A stretch of DNA of 64,000 nucleotides, taken from the IMG/VR virus record IMGVR_UViG_3300042923_000474, positions 167,725-231,724 of that record; one strand, 5' to 3'. Source of the DNA: a virus. Below the pieces are notes generated by a model, which did no database searches, was not told where the DNA came from, and worked only from the letters and a program-made list of their open reading frames with translations. The position numbers and the translations under genes are program-made. Below are positions 53,542 through 60,255 of this stretch, one piece after another (positions within the stretch are counted from its first letter, which is position 1; each line of letters begins with the position of its first letter).

Positions 53542-53951
53542 AATACATTCTGATGCTGGGTTGTTTCTCGGCAGTCCCCATGGTCAAGTCCGACTGGGAC
53601 CAGAAGAATGGTTTCATTACCGATGCCGACGCCGCCGTCGAAGGCTACGAATTGACCAACGTAGCCACCGGCCGGCGTCAGTGGTTGCCACAGCAAGAAG
53701 TGGACGGCACCAGCACCGCGCTGCCAGATAACTTCATCGACCATCGTCCAGAAGACCGCCCTTGGATTGCCGAACGTGCCTTGCATGCCCAGCGTATTCA
53801 AGAGCTGGAAGCTGAGATGGCCCGCCGCAAATTGCACTACCAGCAGAACGGCACGACCGACACGTTTGCCCAGAACTTCATCGAGCCGCACATTGAAGCG
53901 CTGCGCCAGCGAGTAGCGGAATTGACCGATGCGATTCGTTGCATCGATTGA
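53538..53951 (+). CDS. Unknown 137-residue protein
   Basis: No family recognised. ATGA overlap with the previous gene. Hydrophobic start (MKYILMLGCFSAVPM), a globular middle, and a C-terminal helical part (HIEALRQRVAELTDAIRC) likely to be a coiled coil. Confidence 0.85.
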   Translation: MKYILMLGCFSAVPMVKSDWDQKNGFITDADAAVEGYELTNVATGRRQWLPQQEVDGTSTALPDNFIDHRPEDRPWIAERALHAQRIQELEAEMARRKLHYQQNGTTDTFAQNFIEPHIEALRQRVAELTDAIRCID

Positions 53952-53954
53952 CAT

Positions 53955-54052
53955 CCCTATTATGTGTAGACAAATGTCTGCATACGGTCGCGGTTAGCCC
54001 TTCCTTGCCTGGCAGCCTTTGGCAGCAAACGGCAGGATCAACCGCTAAGCCT
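53955..54052 (+). ncRNA. Candidate structured RNA upstream of a terminator
   Basis: About 100 bp without a gene. GTAGACAAATGTCTGC is a short hairpin. GCGGTT (about 53989) and AACCGC (about 54040) could close a longer domain containing repeated TGGCAGC. Ends at the 54053 terminator. It could be the 3' end of the previous mRNA. Confidence 0.3.
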
Positions 54053-54081
54053 GCCCACCCTTCGGGGTGGGCTTTTATGCC
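54053..54081 (+). terminator. Terminator ending in TTATGCC
   Basis: GCCCACCC-TTCG-GGGTGGGC then TTTTATGCC; the GGAG ribosome site of the next gene follows 7 bp later. Confidence 0.9.
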
Positions 54082-54097
54082 CCCACCCGGAGCCCCC

Positions 54098-54313
54098 ATG
54101 CCTGGTATACTGCGCTGCGTGAAATGCAATCACATTGACCACATGGACATCCGCTACCCCCATGGCGGAGACATGGATGTGAACCTGCACCCCGTTCCAC
54201 TGATCTGTGCAATCTGTGCAGGTCTTCCTTGGCACAACCGATTAACTCGTCAAGTGTACAACCCCGAGTACCACGACGTCGTTAATCCACCTACTTCAAA
54301 TCCTACGACCTGA
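54098..54313 (+). CDS. Small Cys-pair protein
   Basis: 71 residues from ATG 54098 with GGAG upstream; the longer reading frame crosses the terminator. CVKCNH and CAICAG form two C-x2-C pairs, a likely zinc ribbon. Low-complexity end (NPPTSNPTT). No family recognised. Confidence 0.75.
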   Translation: MPGILRCVKCNHIDHMDIRYPHGGDMDVNLHPVPLICAICAGLPWHNRLTRQVYNPEYHDVVNPPTSNPTT

Positions 54314-54330
54314 CTAGATTTATTGGTGGA
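54307..54330 (+). promoter_or_regulatory. Possible promoter-like element P9
   Basis: GACCTGACTAGATTTATTGG partly fits the recurring element (CTAGAT then TAT). It overlaps the end of the previous gene and would drive the gene-free stretch ending in the 54446 terminator. Confidence 0.4.
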
Positions 54331-54445
54331 AGTCATGTCATCTGCTCCTTGGTGACCTGAGCCTCCTGGACAAGCGCCCTACACTCTTTGGGGGAGTGAA
54401 TGCGATTAGCTTGTCAACTGAAGTCCTGTGTGCGGAAAAGCATAG
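54331..54445 (+). ncRNA. Candidate small RNA (P9 to terminator)
   Basis: About 115 bp with no gene, bounded by the promoter-like P9 and a strong terminator with paired arms. No coding ORF ends at that terminator, so a short non-coding transcript is the simplest reading. No known RNA family recognised. Confidence 0.45.
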
Positions 54446-54480
54446 CCTCCTCCCTCGGAAGGGGAGGAGGCCTTATGCTC
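54440..54480 (+). terminator. Terminator with GCATAG/TTATGC arms
   Basis: CCTCCTCCC / GGGAGGAGG with a 7-base loop (54446-54470). GCATAG on the left and TTATGC on the right form outer arms. Confidence 0.9.
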
Positions 54481-54607
54481 GTTAAGCTGTCTACGAGAGC
54501 CGTAGTGAGATGATTATAACAGAATGGTACCGCGCTATGGTTTAGGCTATTAACGCCCTCTGACGCAATTCTAGAAGCTTACGCTCAATGCGATACCACC
54601 TGTTTTG

Positions 54608-54631
54608 AAACCTAAATTATCAAATTGAATG
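54608..54631 (+). promoter_or_regulatory. Promoter-like element P6
   Basis: ACCTAAATTATCAAATTG then AATG, preceded by GTTTTGAA as at P2. The first gene of the 54.6-60.3 kb cluster starts 11 bp after it, so the RNA start must lie very close to the element's right edge if it is a promoter. Confidence 0.68.
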
Positions 54632-54641
54632 TGGCCCCTGG

Positions 54642-54989
54642 ATGTTCGTTATGAGATTTACCCCAATCCCAGATGACCATGCTACAGTTTTGTTCCACGT
54701 ATCCGAGATAGATGAGGAGCTTCTTCAAGTTGGGTGTTCACTCAACATGGATGAGTATCTTGCTTGGGTTTTCGTGGAGCTGGGTTTTCCTGTCTTCACC
54801 CCACCCTGGATGGCAGAGCCCGACCTTCCCTTTAAAGCTAGACTGGTTCGTCAATATCAATTGGCGGATATCCGAGAACTGTTGGTAAAGGTTCTGAGTC
54901 AAGCTGGATGGAATGGTCAAGAGCTGTTGGTGTGCGTTCAAGGCCGGGCTTATTGCTCGGTTAGTTTTTTCAAGGAGCGTGCTGGATGA
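54642..54989 (+). CDS. Unknown protein, first of tandem cluster
   Basis: 115 residues. No clear ribosome site before ATG 54642; 54651 is an alternative. It may be a short relative of the downstream paralogues (an opening strand, then helices DEYLAWVFVELGFP and LADIRELLVKVLSQAG). Overlaps the next gene by 4 bp. Confidence 0.82.
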   Translation: MFVMRFTPIPDDHATVLFHVSEIDEELLQVGCSLNMDEYLAWVFVELGFPVFTPPWMAEPDLPFKARLVRQYQLADIRELLVKVLSQAGWNGQELLVCVQGRAYCSVSFFKERAG

Positions 54990-55561
54990 ACTTTATATTT
55001 GACCTCGGTGAGCAACTGGCTGAGCTACCTGCAAGTGTTCCGCAGGGAGACTTTCAAGCGACCCTTGGTCTGCATATGCTGGAACAGCGACACTGGCTGG
55101 ACTTCATATTGCAGGATGCACGTGAGATTCTGAAAGAGAAACAATTTGGCGGACTGAACGATCGTGCGATTCGCATGGCGCGCATTCTTCGTCAACTCGC
55201 ATCCGATCATGGGGATGATGATCTGGCGAAGTTCTTTAAGCTGGCTATTGAAGAGGCGGATAAAGAACCTGTGATCGATGTGGATGGTCAAGGCCTCATG
55301 GCTGTGGCGGCACTCAATCCACATGCGCAATACATGGAAGACTTGGACGACCTGCTCGACGGTATCTTTTATGAGATCGGAGCTGAGGTCCAGGACTTCG
55401 TCAACAGCTTCTACTCCAAGGGTGACTTGTGGTCGGTGGATGCAACCCCGAACACCAAGCACATGGTCTTTACTTTCTGCTGCCGACGTTCTGTTGTGGA
55501 AGCTGCCGTGCTTGCATCAGGCGGTAACATGCGGAGCTTCATGCAGCACCTGATTGGATAA
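54986..55561 (+). CDS. Tandem-cluster paralogue 1
   Basis: 191 residues. Opens MNFIFDLGEQLAELPASVPQ, the strand plus D-L-x-E-x-L-x-E/D pattern shared by the 54.9-60.2 kb run. Long helical middle with DDLDDLLDGIFYEIGAEVQDF region, then a late strand MVFTFCCRRSVVEAAV. No named family. ATGA junction upstream. Confidence 0.85.
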   Translation: MNFIFDLGEQLAELPASVPQGDFQATLGLHMLEQRHWLDFILQDAREILKEKQFGGLNDRAIRMARILRQLASDHGDDDLAKFFKLAIEEADKEPVIDVDGQGLMAVAALNPHAQYMEDLDDLLDGIFYEIGAEVQDFVNSFYSKGDLWSVDATPNTKHMVFTFCCRRSVVEAAVLASGGNMRSFMQHLIG

Positions 55562-55570
55562 GGTGTCAGC

Positions 55571-56056
55571 ATGCTTTACTCACCGGGCCCCACTGAGCCA
55601 AACCCGGACTTTAAACTTGTGGTAAATCTGGAAGAGCTACTGGCAGGCTTTCATTACGACTTGGAAGACCCCCGGTTCTCATCTATCGCCAGTCAGTTCG
55701 AGGGTGACACCGTTGGCTACATTGCTCGCGGTTTGATACATGGTTGCATGGGGATTCCGGGAGGCTTGACCACCGGCGAGGCAGTGCGTTTCTTTCCTTA
55801 CGAGTTAGAAGGCACTGCTCGGCAATTCATCGAGAACTTCTGGATGGCCCTGTCGAAAGACGTGTCTCGTCTGGAAACGATGATCCGGCACAATTACCCA
55901 GGACGGTCCTTTGAAGCCAACCGTGTGCCATCCCCAATGGTCACGGGCGGCTATTGTTTAACCATCTGGTACCACTGGAGGACTCCGCAGCAAATCGCTG
56001 CCGACAACTACATGGAACTGGAAGAGACAGAAGAACCAGCGTCCAGGGGCTTCTAG
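55571..56056 (+). CDS. Tandem-cluster paralogue 2
   Basis: 161 residues. After a short leader, FKLVVNLEELLAGFHYDLED gives the family opening. A helix with AVRFFPYELEGTARQFIENF follows, then a late strand GGYCLTIWYHW. Same overall plan as its neighbours, with low sequence identity. Confidence 0.83.
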   Translation: MLYSPGPTEPNPDFKLVVNLEELLAGFHYDLEDPRFSSIASQFEGDTVGYIARGLIHGCMGIPGGLTTGEAVRFFPYELEGTARQFIENFWMALSKDVSRLETMIRHNYPGRSFEANRVPSPMVTGGYCLTIWYHWRTPQQIAADNYMELEETEEPASRGF

Positions 56057-56061
56057 GAGAC

Positions 56062-56487
56062 ATGATGGAGCGTACCATCCGATGGGACTTGAGCGAGATG
56101 TTGGGAGAGATCGACTACATGCTGAGAGAGCATCGAATGTCCCAACGCCCTGCGCTCAAAGAACTGATTGCGGACATGGCCTCCTTGGCCCTGCGCGATC
56201 TGAGTGCTGGTACCAACAACTTCCTGGACGAGTTCATCGAAAGTAACGTAGGGTCAGAGTTTCATGGCCTTGCGTTATTCTTCCGTAGCCGGGCAGTAGG
56301 TTGGTATAAAGAGATCACGGCGTTTACCGATCATGCCATCGCGGACTTCGATTGGTTTGAGGTAGACGACATTGTTCAACTCACCCCCACCCTTCTGAAC
56401 ATCAAACTGAATGTTGGGTACTATCACGAGAATCCAGACGCATGTATGGACATTACCGAATTTCAATCGACCTCAATGAGTCAATAG
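56062..56487 (+). CDS. Tandem-cluster paralogue 3
   Basis: 141 residues. TAGGAG precedes ATG 56062 or 56065. Opens RTIRWDLSEMLGEIDYMLRE, the clearest example of the family start. Middle helix ALRDLSAGTNNFLDEFIESN; late strand LNIKLNVGYYHENP. Overlaps the next gene by 46 bp. Confidence 0.85.
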   Translation: MMERTIRWDLSEMLGEIDYMLREHRMSQRPALKELIADMASLALRDLSAGTNNFLDEFIESNVGSEFHGLALFFRSRAVGWYKEITAFTDHAIADFDWFEVDDIVQLTPTLLNIKLNVGYYHENPDACMDITEFQSTSMSQ

Positions 56488-57035
56488 CTGAGATCCGTCA
56501 AATCCTGTCGGCGGTCTCTGGCGAAACGTACAACGATGAAATGACCACCCGAGCCTGTGCACACTACAAGCAATTAGCGCTTGTGTGTGCCTGTGCATTT
56601 ATGATGTCGCCTATTTCCCTGAACCTAAAAGACAGGCAAAAGCGACTCCAAGTGCGCAACAGCATGAGTGAGAATATCCAGTCGGTGTACCCCATGTTTG
56701 TCGGTGAGGTCAAGACATGGGACTATCAGGAAACCATTACGGTGGTGACGGAGCTGGCGATTAGTTTCGTCCAGACCATCATCTTCTTTAAACCCGAACT
56801 GCTGTCGGTAATTGGGTTGCCCCACATGTACGTGTTCACCCCATTGAACATTGGCATGGACGACGCCCCAGAGACCAGCAAGTTTGATTGCATGCGGCCA
56901 CTGGAACGTTATCGGGAACTGAGGAAGCTGGATACTCTGAGTGCGGATAAAGATGTAGCGGTCCGCGAACCAGACAACCGGCTAACCTTCACTCTCTGGG
57001 TGAGGCCTGCGCCGACAGCTAGGCTGCTTACGTGA
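56442..57035 (+). CDS. Tandem-cluster paralogue 4
   Basis: 197 residues, the longest copy. Opens YRISIDLNESIAEIRQILSA. An insertion in the middle holds KDRQKRLQVRNSMSENIQ; late strand RLTFTLWVRPA. No good ribosome site, so translation probably depends on coupling to the overlapping upstream gene. Confidence 0.83.
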   Translation: MYGHYRISIDLNESIAEIRQILSAVSGETYNDEMTTRACAHYKQLALVCACAFMMSPISLNLKDRQKRLQVRNSMSENIQSVYPMFVGEVKTWDYQETITVVTELAISFVQTIIFFKPELLSVIGLPHMYVFTPLNIGMDDAPETSKFDCMRPLERYRELRKLDTLSADKDVAVREPDNRLTFTLWVRPAPTARLLT

Positions 57036-57472
57036 TGGGTGTGGAATTCTACGAACAACAACGTCGCTTCTTTAGGGAGCAATGGGGACAGGACAAAGTG
57101 ATCCTAAGACTGTCACGAGAGGATAGCTGTTTCGATCTGGGCATGGAGGTGGGCAACCTAGACGCCTATTGCCAGACGATCATCGAAGCAGTTATCGAAG
57201 CCATCGCCATGGAACGTCGTAATGCACACTACGAGTATCCGGGCACAGCGGCATTGCAATACCTAGTGGTGTACGAATGGTTAGTCGCCAAGTTCTCTTG
57301 GATCGTGGGTAACAAGTTTGATCACGAGAGAATCATACCCGACCTTGTGCTGGTGTACAGCTACATTGCGGATTATATCGACTCGACTTTTGAGGATTGG
57401 AACCGCGAGTGTCCATCCTGCATTCGTTTCACCTTGACGCCAGCCTTCTTTGAATTCGAGATAGGTGAATGA
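57035..57472 (+). CDS. Tandem-cluster paralogue 5
   Basis: 145 residues; TGATG junction (a GTG at 57032 is an alternative start). A leader YEQQRRFFREQWGQDKV precedes ILRLSREDSCFDLGMEV, a degenerate family opening. Late strand CIRFTLTPAFFEFEI. Overlaps the next gene by 4 bp. Confidence 0.84.
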   Translation: MGVEFYEQQRRFFREQWGQDKVILRLSREDSCFDLGMEVGNLDAYCQTIIEAVIEAIAMERRNAHYEYPGTAALQYLVVYEWLVAKFSWIVGNKFDHERIIPDLVLVYSYIADYIDSTFEDWNRECPSCIRFTLTPAFFEFEIGE

Positions 57473-57888
57473 AGCAACTCCTGATTATTGATCTCAGGGA
57501 GGAGATTAACGAATACGTTGGCGACCTACCAGAGGAATCGTGGGGGTACGACAGCGACACGGCGGAATATGGGGCACCCGATGAATTGGCGATGTCAGCG
57601 GCCATCGGGTTCTTTGGATACATTGGCTCAGACGACCCCAACCACGACGAAGAAGAAGACTTCAACGAGATGGACCGGTCGATAGGGTATAGTTGCAGCA
57701 TTGAGCCGAATGATCAGTTCTGGTTCGATGTGCACCATAATCTGAATAACTTCAAAGATACCCTGATAGAACAAGGCCTTACGCATGCGACGGATATTTC
57801 GTTCAGTGCAGGCAGGCTCATAATCGAGGTGTCCACCGAAATGGATATGGCGAAGCACCATGACAGACTCCAACCCCCCAGAAGCTGA
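57469..57888 (+). CDS. Tandem-cluster paralogue 6
   Basis: 139 residues. Opens KQLLIIDLREEINEYVGDLP. An acidic insertion (DDPNHDEEEDFNEMD) sits mid-chain; the C-terminal strands are ISFSAGRLIIEVSTEMD. ATGA junction upstream, 29 bp overlap downstream. Confidence 0.84.
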   Translation: MKQLLIIDLREEINEYVGDLPEESWGYDSDTAEYGAPDELAMSAAIGFFGYIGSDDPNHDEEEDFNEMDRSIGYSCSIEPNDQFWFDVHHNLNNFKDTLIEQGLTHATDISFSAGRLIIEVSTEMDMAKHHDRLQPPRS

Positions 57889-58336
57889 CGAAGAGCTGGC
57901 ACGTGATCCAAACAAGCCAGCTTGGCACCATGACTGCCCAATTGAGTACGAGCTAGACCAGACAGCAGCTGTGGTAATTGTGGAATCTGAAGTCCTCGGT
58001 CAGATCTACGATCTCCTCCGCCGTAAGCGTTTTCGAATGGGTGTACCGGAAGATGCGCCAGAGAGTGTCTGGCTCTGCAAAGTCTCCATCGCTGTGGCCA
58101 AGGTCCTCAACGACTACCACAACGACGACTTCCGTGACACCAACTGCTTGGCCATCGGCACGCTCCTCATGAACGAGCTGATGGATGACCTACGTGAGAG
58201 CATGACGTGGGTTGCTGAAGTGTACTTCGAAGACGTGATAGGTTTCTCCGTAATCAGCGGTACCACCAAAGTCATGCTGCACTTTTCACAAGAGGATTTA
58301 GACAATGGCGGTATCTCTACAGAGCGTGAAGGTTGA
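57860..58336 (+). CDS. Probable tandem-cluster relative
   Basis: 158 residues. An acidic leader precedes AVVIVESEVLGQIYDLLRRK, which loosely follows the family opening, then helices and a late strand FSVISGTTKVMLHFS. Membership is less certain than for paralogues 1-6. Overlaps neighbours at both ends (29 and 32 bp). Confidence 0.83.
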   Translation: MTDSNPPEADEELARDPNKPAWHHDCPIEYELDQTAAVVIVESEVLGQIYDLLRRKRFRMGVPEDAPESVWLCKVSIAVAKVLNDYHNDDFRDTNCLAIGTLLMNELMDDLRESMTWVAEVYFEDVIGFSVISGTTKVMLHFSQEDLDNGGISTEREG

Positions 58337-58718
58337 CTCAAAAATCAACTTCACTACACGCATGCAGGTCGGTAATCGGACTGTGTATAACGCGTTCACC
58401 TTCATGGGTAACGTCAACTATACACTGGCCAATGCCATCGCTGGTGACCTGCGTGCACTAGTGGCCTCCACCAAGGCTTACTTCAGACCGGGCTCGCCGA
58501 CTGACGAAACTAAGATCACGTACATCGTGGTCAAGGAATCCGAAACGGCTGGCTCGATTGTGATCCCAGAACCCCTGCTAGATCTCGACTCACTGGCTCT
58601 GGCCGGTAACGAGATCTTCGACGTCGTGGTTCGAGACAAGGTCACGCAACAGCAACTTCAGCAAATCCTGACCGGTAACGGCCTCAAGGACTTTGCGATC
58701 AATGTAAGACAGGTGTAG
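58305..58718 (+). CDS. Unknown 137-residue protein
   Basis: AGAGGA precedes the ATG. No family recognised and unlike the tandem paralogues: beta-rich (VDSKINFTTRMQVGNRTVYN), then a domain with IVIPEPLLDLDSLALAGNEI. Embedded in the tandem cluster. Confidence 0.85.
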   Translation: MAVSLQSVKVDSKINFTTRMQVGNRTVYNAFTFMGNVNYTLANAIAGDLRALVASTKAYFRPGSPTDETKITYIVVKESETAGSIVIPEPLLDLDSLALAGNEIFDVVVRDKVTQQQLQQILTGNGLKDFAINVRQV

Positions 58719-58720
58719 CC

Positions 58721-59077
58721 ATGAACTGCCCTGTCAGGATTGATGGACCTGTGAAAATAAGTCCTGACTGCCGCGTTGACCTTTCTGAGTATCTCAAAGA
58801 GGTCGATCACCTGCATCGGGGCTTTGACATCGGGTTCAAGGTTTCCGCCATTGAACTGGACACAGATGCGTTCAGTGTGGAGGAATCCTCAGAACACTTG
58901 ATCTCCAGCGTGGGTAGTTATCACTCGTCGTTCAGCTTTGAAGCCGAGGACGATGAGATACCCACGATCCGCAATGTTGACTTTGCGCTAGGCGTAGGTA
59001 ACGACCTCTTTCTCTCGGCATGCGACGAGCGGGTGAAGTCCGTTACCTTGTCCTACGTGGACATCACTCTCCTCTAA
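58721..59077 (+). CDS. Probable tandem-cluster relative, short
   Basis: 118 residues; AGGTG precedes the ATG. CRVDLSEYLKEVDHLHRGFD resembles the family opening (D-L-S-E-x-L-x-E-x-D). The helical middle is missing, and the rest is strand-rich and acidic (SFEAEDDEIPTI). Followed by an eight-T run at 59079. Confidence 0.8.
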   Translation: MNCPVRIDGPVKISPDCRVDLSEYLKEVDHLHRGFDIGFKVSAIELDTDAFSVEESSEHLISSVGSYHSSFSFEAEDDEIPTIRNVDFALGVGNDLFLSACDERVKSVTLSYVDITLL

Positions 59078-59109
59078 TTTTTTTTTTGTCTCAGGACAGG
59101 GTAAAGACC

Positions 59110-59727
59110 ATGCGTCAATCTGTTAAGCTGAACCCACGACTGTCTACCATCGTGTTGGAGTCGCTGGAAAACGAAGACATGGGTGCCGTTAAGGAAATCG
59201 AACACGTTTTCTACGGCAAGATCTCTGACGCTAACCAACTCGCTGAACTGGCCAAGCAACCCTTCGTGACCAAGGTGCTGCAGGAGCAGTCCCAGGGTAA
59301 GGTGGTTACCGGCGGTGCAGGCGAAGGTACCACACTGCGCGTCCGTCGTATCAACCGTGAGTCCTGCGTCATGACCACCAAGGTCTTTGTACCGGGCAAA
59401 GCGGGTATGGATGAAGAAACCAAAGAGATCAATGGTCCACTCTTTGATTTCATGGCCCGTGTCTTCGGTCAAGGTATGGCCAAGATGCGTTACATCATCG
59501 CCCCAGAAGGTCAACCGAAGCTGGAACTGGACGTGTTCCTCGATGCACACGGCAATGCTCTGGGCTACGCCAAGTTCGACTTCACTGTCACCACCCAGGA
59601 AGAAGCGCCACCACCACTGCCGCTGACCCTGACTGACCTGAAACACCTGAACCCGTTCAACTGCACCGACGTTGATCGTGCTGCGCTGCGCGAGTTCATG
59701 AATCAGATGACTTTCAAAACCGTCTGA
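59110..59727 (+). CDS. CYTH-like domain protein
   Basis: 205 residues; ATG 59110 with AGGGT upstream. The pattern fits the CYTH (triphosphate tunnel) superfamily: KEIEHVFYGKIS at the start, TTLRVRRINRESCVMTTKVF (R-x-R then x-K), a middle helix, KMRYIIAPEGQPKLELDVFL and GYAKFDFTV. CYTH enzymes act on triphosphates such as thiamine-PPP, polyphosphate or ATP. Charge spacing is imperfect, so the substrate and even activity are open. Last gene before a terminator. Confidence 0.86.
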   Translation: MRQSVKLNPRLSTIVLESLENEDMGAVKEIEHVFYGKISDANQLAELAKQPFVTKVLQEQSQGKVVTGGAGEGTTLRVRRINRESCVMTTKVFVPGKAGMDEETKEINGPLFDFMARVFGQGMAKMRYIIAPEGQPKLELDVFLDAHGNALGYAKFDFTVTTQEEAPPPLPLTLTDLKHLNPFNCTDVDRAALREFMNQMTFKTV

Positions 59728-59733
59728 CATAGT

Positions 59734-59761
59734 GGCCGGCCTTCGGGCTGGCCGTTGTGCC
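59734..59761 (+). terminator. Terminator ending in TTGTGCC
   Basis: GGCCGGCC-TTCG-GGCTGGCC (one G-U pair) then GTTGTGCC, a one-base variant of TTATGCC. Confidence 0.85.
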
Positions 59762-59819
59762 GTCGATTAGGACAAGGCGGGGACATTGATTAGCCCAGCA
59801 CACATAAGACACTTCCCCC

Positions 59820-60254
59820 ATGAGCATCTCAACAGTTTTAGTAATTGATGTTGAGGAGATTGCTTTAGAGCTAATCGACTTCATCAATGCAAGCGGGTTT
59901 GCGGACATGGCAGACCTGATGCAGACCCATGACTTCTACTGGTTTCTGCAATACACAACTTTGATCCGTGCAAACCGCCATCACAAGTTGTCCATGTCTA
60001 TCTCGGAATACCAAGAACGCATCCGTAAGGCCCTGCGTAACTCTGATCCGAAATGGAACGACTTCGTCCCTGAACTGGTTGACGAAATGTATCTGAAGGT
60101 CTCACACGACTTCCCCCAAAAGTTCGACAGTGAGCGACACTTCTACATCACCCAAGGTTACGGGCCTAGGGTACACGTGGATATCTTCCTGAGCGATAAA
60201 GCTTTGGACTTGGGTATCCATAGCGTTGAATCCATTTCCGACTTGGTGTACTGA
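59820..60254 (+). CDS. Tandem-cluster paralogue 7
   Basis: 144 residues. Opens STVLVIDVEEIALELIDFIN, the family start. Middle helix YQERIRKALRNSDPKWNDF; late strand RVHVDIFLSDKALDL. It is separated from the main run by the CYTH-like gene and a terminator, and is 1 bp before the polymerase gene. Confidence 0.84.
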   Translation: MSISTVLVIDVEEIALELIDFINASGFADMADLMQTHDFYWFLQYTTLIRANRHHKLSMSISEYQERIRKALRNSDPKWNDFVPELVDEMYLKVSHDFPQKFDSERHFYITQGYGPRVHVDIFLSDKALDLGIHSVESISDLVY

Positions 60255-60255
60255 C

